Part shown: in pieces, positions 14,058 to 27,200 of the stretch
Layout of the letters: the number at the start of each line of letters is the position of its first letter
Numbering within the stretch: position 1 is the first letter of the stretch
Assembly: GCA_009760885.1 (NCBI GenBank)
Contig: CM019713.1
Span: 22,080,427-22,144,426 of the forward strand
Direction of reading: 5' to 3'
DNA: 64,000 bases
From: Achatina immaculata
Taxonomy: Eukaryota > Mollusca > Gastropoda > Stylommatophora > Achatinidae
Notes under the pieces: generated by a model
The model's database searches: none
What the model was told of the DNA's origin: nothing
What the model saw: the letters and a program-made list of their open reading frames with translations, nothing else
Translations under genes and position numbers: made by a program

Positions 14058-17000
14058 ATGAAGCTTCAAACAGGTCACAAGACAAGTTACCCTCTTTTTT
14101 CATTTTTTTCCTTTTCTTATGTGTTATATACCACACATGTTATTTTACATTTTCTCCTCTTTTCCTACTTCTTCAACCTGTTTTTTTCTTGTATGACTAA
14201 ACATAAACCAAAACATTGCAATTGTGGCCTCCATTAATGCATAAAACTGTGCCAACCTTTTTTTAAAGTTTATTTGCTGTCCATAACTTTTGTTGCTTCA
14301 GATTTGCTGAAACTGTACCTAGTAATTGGTGTTGATGGCAGTGTTACTGAGAATATAATTTCTATAACATCTTTGGCACTGGGAGTATAATATCTATAAC
14401 ATCTTTGGTACTGGAAGTATAATAACTTTGTTACTGGAATATAATATCTTTGATAAGAAGATAAAAGCAGAAGAAAAATAAAAGAGCTAAATATGACTAT
14501 TTACAGCAGATAATGTATTTTCTGGGAAGAAAAAAATGAGAAGTGTTGGAGGTGCAATGATGATAATCATTAGATTAATGTTTAATACTTTGTGAATGTT
14601 GTCGGCCTGAACATGAAAGTTTCATGTTATTCAGAGCTCAATATTAAAATACAAAACCTCAGTAAAAGAGAGAATTTAACCCCAAAAAAGTTTTGGAAAA
14701 TTAGAGAAAAATGAAAGAGAGGGAGGTTTTAAAAAAAAGCATTAATATAAGATTGCAAACAAAAAAATGAAAAATAAGATTGAGTCACGTTCACATTTCA
14801 AAGATATGAAACGCACCGGCAAACAGCAGTTTGATTGGTATCCACAGCACAGTAACCTTCATTCTGACATGTGAGATTAGAGCACACGTGTTTGCAGACT
14901 GGCACTGAATGCTCATCTGTATAACAGAGGTAGTTTTCCGCACAGAAACTTGGCTGGCCTTTATCGCATATTTTTTTCATTCTACTAACGGCTGAGAGAA
15001 AAAAAACAATGTTGTACTGTAAGTATTAATGTGTGAACATAATTAATGAATGAATTTCAACCATAATCTTTATTGTGTTCTACAACCAAAACTTGATGAA
15101 ATGATTAACAACTTTTGCCTCATCATCTTTTTTTTTTAATCGTGATTTAATGATTTCACTAATATTTCTATGATGCCAGTATTTCTTCTTATGTAAAAAT
15201 CTACATAATGACTCATTCTGAAAATTTAGGATTAATTTTTAAAAATGAATTACATTACAAATAAATGTCTGAAAATTATAATGCTGACATGGAAGATATA
15301 TCACAGGGTAGAATTTATACAACAAATGCAGTGTAAGAAGTTGATTAATGAAAATGTTGAGAAATTCTGTAGGTAAAAATTCCTAGAACTGAACACTGGC
15401 TAATAGTTATACTTTAGTTATAGCCCACTAATCTTGCAGTACAGTTATGGGTATTACATACACAACTGCACTAGAAGGACAAGTGACGCGTACATTTTTT
15501 TCTGTATATGTCAGTTCAGAATGAATGAATACCACAGGAAATTGAAAGTAAAAATATAATGAAAAATGAAATGAGAGAGGAATGTTTTTTTAAAAGTCAG
15601 TTAATGTATTTGTTATTACAGAAAAAAAATGTATGTTACATTTATCAAAATTTTAAGATGAGGGGAAAAAAAGCAGAAAAAAAAATAAGACAGAAATTAT
15701 GATCAGTCAAAAACATCTGTGATGGGTACAAACTGATAACACATTTGTAAGGTACAAATATTACAGAAATATGACTTTTATCATATATGTCCCTGCACTA
15801 ACTGATACATACTCTTTGATCTTTTTATATCCCATAGATCAGCTAACCTAATCCACACATCAACTCTTGTACAGTCTAAACTTGTCAAAAATGACAGTTA
15901 TTCAGTTTTTCAATTTACATGAAAAGAAACCAAGATCCAAAAACTTTGAGTCACAAAAAAAAAAAAGAAAACTAATTTAAAAACAAAGATATTTTAGGAG
16001 ACATCACAAGTAACCAAGAATACAAGAATGGAATTGTTCTTTCATAGAATTCTAAATGGAACAACATTGGATGATTAAATTCTAATACAGAAAACACATA
16101 AAAATGCGTGATCAGTTTCTCAGTATTTATAATGGGACATTTGTAGCAGTCATTCTCAAACGGGAATTCTGCACTCATTGAGAATCTCTGATTTATGGTA
16201 TCTGTCAGTTTTGCTGTTTATGGGTTGTAACTTCCTTTGTATGACAAGCATAAACTGTTCATGATATCTATAAATTTAAGAATTAAAAAATATGACATTT
16301 AACTCTGAGAATGAGAATATGAAACAGAAAACTAAACTGCAAAACTTTTCTCAGAAAATTGTAGCATTTAGTACACTCATCTTGGTTTCTTAATAAAAAA
16401 AAATTCTGTACAAATCAAGAAAAGTGGTAACCTATTTATAAAATGCTGAAAACAAAAATCTGACAAATAAACACATCTTTTAGTTTAGTAATATCTGATG
16501 AGACAGTATGCTGACTAATCAAGTGATCCAACGAGTGAACAAAATCAGGGGCTTTAACAGCAACAAATTCTAGAAAAAAAGGAGTAGTACACACCTGTGA
16601 GCTGTAGTCATGAAAACAGAGTAAGGAGAAAGATCAGGGGAATGATAAGATACAAGGAATGTATAGTTTTTGTTTCAAGTTCTCACCCTCGTCAGTGGCT
16701 GTGTCAAATGCTTCTGTGAGGTAAGTGTCATTGAATCCAGAGTTATTCAACATTGCCCGAGCATTCTCGAGTTCTTTTCTTAGGATATCATGGTCTACAT
16801 AGCCCACTGTGGCTGTGAAGTTGACACCCAAGCTTCCTTGCCTAACATAATGTAACAATGTTATTCATGTGCCAGACATCAACTTATTATAAATCCAAAT
16901 AATGTACTTGTATTTGCCATGTAACAACAAATAATATATTTTCTATACAATAACAAATAATAAATAATGGACTTAATCTACAAATAAATAAATTAAGGAA

Positions 17001-20000
17001 TTTGCAACAGATGTAGATAAACTTCAGATAAAACATTGTATTTCATTATGCTAAGTTAGTTTTGAAAACATTTTTTGATTTGAGACACTATGTTCAATAT
17101 AGATCAATATGACCTGAATAATTTTATTACATTTATTAATGCAATAACTAGAATACTAAATTTGACAAGCTGATATCAAATCAGAATGACACCATTAGGG
17201 TAAGGGCTGAAGTAATAACAGCATTACACCACATCCAGAAACAAGTCAAATCAACACATCCAGAAACAAGTCAAATCAACACATCCAGAAACAAGTCAAA
17301 TCAACACATCTAGAAACAAATCAAATCAACACATCCAGAAACAAATCAAATCAACACATCCAGAAACAAGTCAAATCAACACATCCAGAAACAAGTCAAA
17401 TCAACACATCCAGAAACAAATCAAATCAACACATCCAGAAACAAGTCAAATCAACACATCCAGAAACAAATCAAATCAACACATCCAGAAACAAGTCAAA
17501 TCAACACATCCAGAAACAAGTCAAATCAACACATCCAGAAACAAGTCAAATCAACACATCCAGAAACAAGTCAAATCAACACATCCAGAAACAAGTCAAA
17601 TGGTTTGGTCATATAACAACCACCAGACAGTCATCATCATCATCATGTGCCATAGAAGTAGCTGTTGGTGGTCATGCCTCTCCACAGATCTCATTGTCTG
17701 ATATTTTCCATCAGCTCAAGTTGGTGACTTTTTTATTGTGCCTTCATGTTAGACTGTCCATGATTTTTTTTTCTCTTGGTCTTCCTCTGCATCTCTTCCC
17801 ATTTATCTTCCCTGTTGCTATGATGTTTCACAGGCTCTCCTTTTCTCATTATATATCCAGTAAATGATGACTGCCATTTTATTATGGATTTAATTAAGTT
17901 CCTGTCTACATTTGCTTTTGTTAGACATTCCGTGTTTGTCATCTGAGCTGTCCACGGTAATCTTCACATTATTCTTCTAATGAACAACATCTTTGCTGCA
18001 TCTATCTTCACATTCTTCTAATGAACCACATCTCTGCTGCATCTATCTTCACATTCTTCTAATGAACCACATCTCTGCTGCATCTATCTTCACATTCTTC
18101 TAATGAACCACATCTCTGCTGCATCTATCTTCACATTCTTCTAATGAACCACATCTCTGCTGCATCTATCTTCACATTCTTCTAATGAACCACATCTCTG
18201 CTGCATCTATCTTCACATTCTTCTAATGAACCACATCTCTGCTGCATCTAGTGATCTTTTCATCAATCTGTTTATTGTCTATAACTTACTTCCACAAAGT
18301 AGAAGAAGCTCAATGTAGCCTCTTGTAACTCTTTTTCACGCACCAGACAGTACAGCACTGAAAAATACTCTTGCTAAGAATCGTAAGAAGCAGACAGAGG
18401 CTGGCCAAGCAAGAGACGGTGGGAGGAAATTACAGAAACCCATCTCGCTATGAAGCAAGTCTCTGAGCCCTGTCTGGATGTCTATTTGTCTTCTCAACAC
18501 TAAAAAGTTAATAAGGAAGAGGACAAGACACTAACACACCACTGATAACTTGTGACAAAAGCACTGATATTAATACCATCAGTAGATTTACAATGAACAA
18601 TAACATTGCGAAAGTCTGATAACAGTCACCCCAATTTTTCCATCAGTAACGCCTATTGCTCTAATAGCCAATCACAAGACCCTAAGATTAGCAATCTCCA
18701 CATTAAGCATGCTAGTGGTTCAACATTCCAAACGTGCAAAATCTTTGAAAAAATGTTTATATGCACACTATGGGAAAAAATACAGCTTTTGTTAAAACAT
18801 ATTATTACTTATTTAATTTGCTTAAATTTGTTACAAGGAATTGTTAAGCCACGTGTAGAGGGAGCAGAGATTGGTTGCAACTAGCGCACACAGAAAGTGA
18901 GATTATGTTTTTTTTGTTGTATTTTCTTCACATGAATAGTAATAGAAGATAGCTAGTAAAACATAGTCCATGTGATTTGAGGGTCATAACAGCAAAGTTC
19001 CATTTAGTGCTAGGTGAAGTGCACACATCTAGTGCTTGCTGAAATGCACACATCTAGTGCTCACTTAAGTGCACATGTCTAGTGCTCACTGAAGTGTACA
19101 TATCTAGTGTTTGCTGAAGTGCATATATTAGTGCTTGCTGAAGTGCATATATTAGTGCTTGCTGATGTGCATACATTAGTGCTTGCTGAAGTGCATACAT
19201 TAGTGCTTGCTGAAGTGCATACAGAGTTTCTTAAGTCTTCTTCAGTTTTCTAAACAAGATATTTTTTCTACATGGCACCATTACTTCCAACAACTTTGTG
19301 TAAATTATCTGATGCAGTAAGTTCGCTGCTTTAAAGTTACTTAATGGCCGCAGGACTGACCAAGCAGTTTAGTACTTCCAGCCTGCAATGACTTTAAAAG
19401 ACAGCATCCAAACAGATCGATGTTGACTGTTGATTGCAGCGGCTTCTCCGCTGACTGATACAGCTAATTACTGACTGACATCGCTAAAAGTAAGCCATGT
19501 CTGTGTGATCAAGTCCAGTCTCTTCTCTTGTGACTCGTGACTTCTGCTTCAGCCCTCATTATTTCTTGTTATGACACAGCACCAGAATTTCTCACATTGT
19601 GGCTCCATCTTTATAACCAGTCATTCCTGGTCCTTCCAACTGATGAAAAAAAAATGCCTTCTTCATATTTTGTGTACCACCATGTGATAAATCACTTCAT
19701 GTTTTGTGTACCACCATGTGATGAATCACTTCATATTTTGTGTACCACCATGTGATAAATCACTTCATGTTTTGTGTACCACCATGTGATAAATCACTTC
19801 ATGTCTTGTGTACCACCATGTGATAAATCACTTCATGTCTTGTGTACAACCATGTGATAAATCACTTCATGTCTTGTGTACCACCATGTGATAAATTACT
19901 TCATGTTTTGTGTACCACCATGTGATAAATCACTTCATGTTTTGTGTACCACCATGTGATAAATTACTTCATGATTTGTGTACGTTCATGATTTGTGTAC

Positions 20001-23000
20001 CATTCATTCATTCATTCATTTGCATGTACCTTGCAGAAATTTGCCTCCCTAACAGCACTCTTGTAGGCCTCTCGGTTATGAGCAAGATGGCCTGCTGCTG
20101 ATGCATCCATTTGCAGATCATCAACAATGTCTTGCAGCCATCTTTGCCTTGGTCTTCCTCTCTTCTTTTTCCAAGACAGTCTTCTCTAAATTATCATGAC
20201 GTTTAATGTGTCCAAAATATTTAAGTTTTCTCTCTTTAATCCTCTTTGCTAGCCAGCCTTCTTCAATATTAAGTTCTTGTAGTATAGATATATTTGTTCT
20301 TTTTTGTGTCCATGTTATTTGAAGAACTCTTCAGTAGCATTTATGTTCAAAGGCATTTATGTGTTTCTCATCTGTTTTGTTAAGTGTCCAGGTCTCACAG
20401 GCATATGTTGCAATGGGAAAGATGCATGCCCTTAAAAATCTTATTTTTGTGGTTCTGTCTGTTCCTCTCCACAGTTTCTTTAGTTTTACTTTCTGAAGAG
20501 CGATAGATGTCCTCCTTTTAATTTCCCTCATTGTATCTCCATTATTAGTTAGTAGTGATCCAAGATATTCAAAACTCTCCACTTCTTCCAGTTTTTCCTC
20601 ACTTATACGCATTTCAGCTGCCTTGTTTGTTTTGTCAGTTGTCATCAATATAGTTTTCTTTGCATTAAGATAGAGGATCTGCTCTTCGCTGTTCTTACAG
20701 ACTGACATAATTAGTTTTTCCATTCCTTTTTGTGTTGTTGACAGTAATACTGTGTCATCAGCATATCTAATCTCTGGTATTTCATAACCTCCAATTGTTA
20801 TGGCATCATAATATTCTTTGTCTACATCTTCTCTAACATTCCTCATTATATTTTCAGTATAAAGTTAAATAAGTAAGGCGACAATATGCACCCCTGACAG
20901 ACCCTTTGTTTTATGTCAAACCAAGTTGTTGTTTCACCATTTACTCTTACTGCTGCTTGTTGGTCTAGATACAGCAGTGATGTTAACTGTATCAAATGTG
21001 TTGGAAATCCCATTTGTGTACCACCATGTGATAAATCAGTTCATGTTTTGTGTACCACCATGTGATAAATCAGTTCATGTTTTGTGTACCACCGTGTGAT
21101 AAATCAGTTCATGACTCGGTCAGATGTGTTTGGTGCTTTCATTTCTTCTCTCTCTCCTCCTTCCCCATCTTGAACATCTGAAATGGTAAGAATGATTGAA
21201 ATGACTGACATATCCGTCAGTGCACTCCATGCACTTCAGCAAACATTAGATGTATGCACTTCAGCAATCACTAGATGTATGCACTTCAGCAAACACTATG
21301 CACTTTGGCAAACACTAGATGTGTGTGCACATCAACAAGCACTAGATGTGTGCACTTCGACAAGCACTGGATGTGAGGAAAGACAAAGTTAATGAAGCAA
21401 AATGTGAACAACAGAAATGTACTCAGAGTAGATAGCAAGTTAGTGGAGGAGGTCAATGAATTTGTATACCTTGGCAATAAAATAGTAGAAAATGGAGACA
21501 GCACAGAGGACATCAACAGCAGGCTTACTAGAGCAAACCAGGCTTTTGCAGTGCTGCAGACTATATGGAAATTTAAAAAACTAAGCAAGAAGACAAAAAT
21601 CAGGATGTTTAATGTTCTAAGTGTACTACTCTATGGAAGTAAATGCTGGAAAATCACTAAAACTTTAGAAAACAAGCTGAATTCTTTCCAGACTAAATGT
21701 TTATGAAGAATTAGAAAAATATTTTGGCCAAACACCATAAAAAATAACATCTTGTTGGCAGAAACGCAGATGAAGCCACTGACAGCAATTATTGAGGAAA
21801 GACGCTGGCGATGGTTGGGACATGTGCTCCGAGTAACTGACAACTCACTACCAAAAATAGCACTAAGATGGACACCACAGGGGAAAAGAAGTAAAGGTAA
21901 ACTAAAGTAGACATGAAGAAGAACAACAGAGAGGATGTTGAGCTCACCTGAGAGAGGGCTCACCTGAGCAAGAGCGGGAAAAAAAGGCAAAGGACAGTCA
22001 TTTATGGAAAACCCTTGCGGAAGCCCCATGTGTCCTGGGCACTTAAAGTTCAGAGAGAGAGAGTGAGAGAGAGAGATGTGCACTTAGCAAGCACTAGATG
22101 TATGCACTTCAGCAAGTATTATATGTATGCACTTCAACAAGCACTAGATGTATGCACTTCAGCAAGTATTATATGTATGCACTTCAACAAGCAGTAGATG
22201 TATGCACTTCAGCAAGTATTATATGTATGCACTTCAACAAGCACTAGATGTATACACTTCAGCAAGTATTATATGTATGCACTTCAGCAAGTATTATATG
22301 TATGCACTTCAACAAGCACTAGATGTATGCACTTCAGTAAGTATTATATGTATGCACTTCAGCAAGTATTATATGTATGCAATTCAACAAGCACTAGATG
22401 TATGCACTTCAGGAAGTATTATATGTATGCACTTCAACAAGCACTAGATGTATGCACTTCAGCAAGTATTATATGTATGCACTTCAACAAGCAATAGATG
22501 TATGCACTTCAGCAAGTATTATATGTATGCAATTCAACAAGCACTAGATGTATGTGCTTCAGCAAGCACTAGATGTGTGCAAAGAATATGGATGACTGAA
22601 AGTTCATTAAATTGTTATTATTGAATATTGTAAGAAACAAACTATTGACCTTATGGAGTCTAACATTATTACATGTGTGGTGATTTTATTGTTGAATGTC
22701 ATATGTGTGGTGATTTTATTGTTGAATGTCATATGTGTGGTGATTTTATTGTTGAATGTCATATGGTCTCAGTTTGAAAAATATTGGTCATAAATAAGAT
22801 AAAGACCAGCAATAAGTAGGACATGAGTGTCTATGATTATATTCTACATAGCAAAAGGTTGACCTGTAGCAACCCTTATCTAAGATTATATTCTACATAA
22901 CAAAAGGTTGACCTGTAGCAACCCTTATCTAAGATTATATTCTACATAACAAAAGCTTGACTTATAGCAACCTTTATCTAAGACTATAGCCTACATAACA

Positions 23001-24171
23001 AAAACTTGGCCTGTAGCAACCCTTATCTAAGATTATAGCCTACGTAACAAAAGCTTGATCTATGCAACCCGTATCTAAGATTATAGTCTAAATAACAAAA
23101 GCTTGACTTATAGCAACCCTTATCTAAGATTATAGTCTAAATAACAAAAGCTTGACCTGTAGCAACCCTTATCTAAGATTATAATCTACATAATAAAAGC
23201 TTGACCTGTAGCAACCCTTATCTAAGATTATAATCTACATAATAAAAGCTTGACCCGTAGCAACCTTTATCTAAGATTATAATCTACATAATAAAAGCTT
23301 GACCTGTAACAACCCTTATCTAAGACTATAGCCTACATAACAAAAGCTTGACTGGTAGCAACCCTTATCTAAGATTATATTCTACATAACAAAAGCTTGA
23401 CCTATAGCAACCCTTCTGATACAGGAGCTGTAGAATGAATGCAAGACAGACTTAAGACAATCTGTTTTCTCACATGACCGATTTTATGAGACCACATGCC
23501 AAAGTAGATGAACAATATGTAGACAGACATTACACGACCATAAATAATGCAAAAAAAAAACAAAACTAAACACTTAACAAAGTTAACAGCTATTTATTAG
23601 TACTTCAGCAGTCAAGCTATAAAGAAAGTCAGTTGATTGTTTCTTGATTTTGTGTAGGTACTAGTGAACATTAGTTGTAGTTAGGAGGAAAATTTGACAT
23701 TTTTATATTTAGTATAAATGAACCAATCTCAGCTTTTCCAAAATGTATTTTAAATTATGATCGCAGGTGAGAGAGCTGTGATATTGGAGAGTAAGTTTCT
23801 TGCCGTAGGATCAGATGTCAGCGAGAGAGGGGTCGGGAAGGGTTGGAGGGGGAGAGAAAGAGTGGGATAGAGAGTGAGAGAAAGACCAGCACAGAGATAA
23901 ATTGAACAATGACTTCACATAAGAAAGACTTACAGCATTTACAGAAAAAAAAATAAGCAAAGAAAACATTATGAACAGTTTATATTTCACAGAGAGAAAA
24001 TGTTTGACTTTCTTACCAGAAACCAGTAATTTCCAGAACTGGAGACTCAGAAACGTTCCGGAATGCTTTTCTTAGCTGTAAGCAAGAGAACATCAAGCTA
24101 CAGTAGCGACTTCGATTTTGTGGTATGAATTTTAGGCAATTATAAATTTATCATTTTTATTTATTATAATA

Positions 24172-24208
<37 letters not shown>

Positions 24209-27200
24209 TTTTCTCTCTCATTACTGTTTTGTTATATTTTTCTTTCTGTCTTTTAAAATTTTGGTGATTTTCCACTTACTCTCAGGCATGATGTCTGAAT
24301 GGAATCAGTCATTCATTCTCCCTCTCCCTCTCTCTCTCCCTCTCTTTCTCCCCCCCCCCCCCGGCTCTCTCTCTCTCTAATAGACATATGTCCTATCAAA
24401 ATCTAAATTAGTTTAATCTAATGTATGGCTTGATTGTTGTATCTGTTATATTCCAAAAATGTGTTAGTTTACAATGAATGTGAGAATGTAATAAAGTTTA
24501 TTTCATGTAGTTACATAAAGCAGAATGTGGAGTGTATGGAAAGAAAGGGCTTATTAATTATTTACTTATTCAGTTTTTGCTTTTTCATGCATATTATGTT
24601 CAACAACAAATGCTGAATATCTGTGACTGAGTGAAAGTTGTATGTTGAAGGACAGAATGGTAGACGAGCCTGTGTGGCCAATTCTTAACTCTTCAAAATT
24701 AAAGTCTGTTCATTTGTTCGTTCGTTCTTTCTCACCCATCCATCATTGAACGTTTCAAATACTCTCAGTCTCCTCCTCATGTTAACTTCTGTTCTTAAAC
24801 TCTTGTGCCTTCAATTTCAACATTCATTAATGTATCTGCCATCTTATCTGAACATTTACCACTGTATTTTTACCTTCTTATCTGAACATTTACCACTGTA
24901 TTTTTACCTTTCCAAGGATCTCTGCTTCTACAAGAATGTAGTAATCACTCTTTTTCTGCAACAGACTATTATTGAAGTCTTCTTTATTATACTTCACTTT
25001 AAATTTCATTGGAAACTCTGTGAATTCAGTTGAAAAAAAAAAGAGAAAAAAAACGTTATATGAAACAAAAATGACAAGAAAAATGCATGTTCATAATGTG
25101 AAAAACTGTCTCTTTGCTAGCTCTGATCTGCTGGATTAGTTGTTGAGCTTGTGAGAGCTGCACACCAACACGCAACAGCCAACAGAAACTTGAGAAGATG
25201 AAATTGTGCTTGACATTTCATGAAAACATTCAAAAACTAAATTTGTGTTGGTAAAGATACATTGTTTTCATGGTTTTACTAAGCTCTTGTATTAGCAAAT
25301 CTGAGACAGTTGAAGACCACAAATCTAGATATTACTTTTATACTTGTTATCGCCCTTGTTTTTACTTGCTTCATTACAATGAAGACATAAGGAAGGAAGA
25401 CACATTCTCCCGACAAGTAACTTTTACAATGAAGACATAAGAAAGGAAGACACATTCTCCAGACAAGTAACTTTTACAATGAAGACATAAGAAAGGAAGA
25501 CACATTCTCCCGACAAGTAACTTGTAATGTTTCTAAACAATTGCCCTAGCATTGTCTCCCGCCTTTAGTTTCTATTGTAGGAGTGGCCTCGCAGTTTCCA
25601 GCAACAGATGCATCACTTTTATATCTCTAATCGCCATAGTTATCATTCCCTTCATTATAATCTGTATCAGAACATCGACTCCTGTGCTTCACAGCTCAGA
25701 GAGGACTATATCCACAAAAGTGTATTTCTTGTTAGTGATTAAAGAACAAACAAGATCTACTCTGTTTTGTATACATTGTTATATGATTTACATTACTATC
25801 AGTTTAAAAGGCATCATATTTTTCCTGTTCGTATCGCAGGCATAAACAATCACAGAAACAGTTTCAGTCTGCAGATGTTTCTTGTTAAACATCTCGTGAA
25901 ACAGTACGAAAAAAATTTTTTAAATACAGAACTAACAGCATCAAATAGAAAAGATTTAACATTCTTACCTATGGGTTGAGGGGGAGGTACTGAATGTTTT
26001 TTGTCTGTACCTGGACCGCCAGTCGGTGGTGTAGTAGAAGCAGCAGCAGTCGGTGGTGTAGTAGAAGCAGCAGCAGTCAGTGGTGTAGTAGAAGCAGCAG
26101 TCGGTGGTGTAGTAGAAGAAGCAGTCAGTGGTGCAGTAGAAGCAGCAGTCGGTGGTGAAGTAGGAGCAGCAGTCGGTGGTGCAGTAGGAGCAGCAGTCGG
26201 TGGTGTAGTAGGAGCAGCAGTCGGTGGTGTAGTAGTAGGAGCAGCAGTCGGTGGTGTAGTAGTGGGAGCAGCAGTCGGTGGTTTAGTAGTAGGAGCAGCA
26301 GTCGGTGGCGTAGTAGAAGCAGCAGCAGTTGGTGGTTTAGTAGTAGGAGCAGCAGTCGGTGGTGTAGTAGTAGGAGCAGCAGTCGGTGGTGCGGTAGTAG
26401 GAGCAGCAGTCGGTGGTGCGGTAGTAGCAGCAGCAGCAGTCGGTGGTGCGGCAGTAGGAGGAGCAGCAGTCGGTGGTGTAGTAGGAGCAGCAGTCGGTGG
26501 TGCGGCAGTAGTAGGAGCAGCAGTCGGTGGTGCGGCAGTAGGAGGAGCAGCAGTTGGTGGTGCGGCAGTAGGAGCAGCAGCAGTCGGTGGTGTAGTAGTA
26601 GGAGCAGCAGTCGGTGGTGCGGTAGTAGGAGCAGCAGTCGGTGGTGTAGTAGTAGGAGCAGCAGTCGGTGGTGTAGTAGTAGAGCAGCAGTCGGTGGTGT
26701 AGTAGTAGGAGCAGCAGTCGGTGGTGTAGTAGTAGGAGCAGCAGTCGGTGGTGCGGTAGTAGGAGCAGCAGTCGGTGGTGTAGTAGTAGGAGCAGCAGTT
26801 GGTGGTTTAGTAGTAGGAGCAGCAGTTGGTGGTGTAGTAGTAGGAGCAGCAGTCGGTGGTGTAGTAGTAGGAGCAGCAGTCGGTGGTGTAGTAGTGGGAG
26901 CAGCAGTCGGTGTTGTAGTAGTAGGAGCAGCAGTCGGTGGTGTAGTAGTGGGAGCAGCAGTCGGTGGTGTAGTAGTAGCAGCAGCAGTAGTCTGTGGTGT
27001 AGTAGTAGGAGCAGCAGTCGATGGTGTAGTAGTGGGAGCAGCAGTCAGTGGTGCGGTAATAGCAGCAGCAGCAGTCGGTGGTGTAGTAGTAGGAGCAGCA
27101 GTCGGTGGTGTAGTAGTGGGAGCAGCAGTCGGTGGTGTAGTAGTGGGAGCAGCAGTCGGTGGTGTAGTAGTAGGAGCAGCAGTCGTTGGTGTAGTAGTGG

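Noticed and set aside
13438..14061. 207-codon Ser/Leu-rich frame and its Arg/Glu-rich complement
   Set aside because: Pure CT simple sequence.
25552..25845. 97-codon plus-strand hydrophobic frame
   Set aside because: Within mucin intron 1, no splice or domain support.
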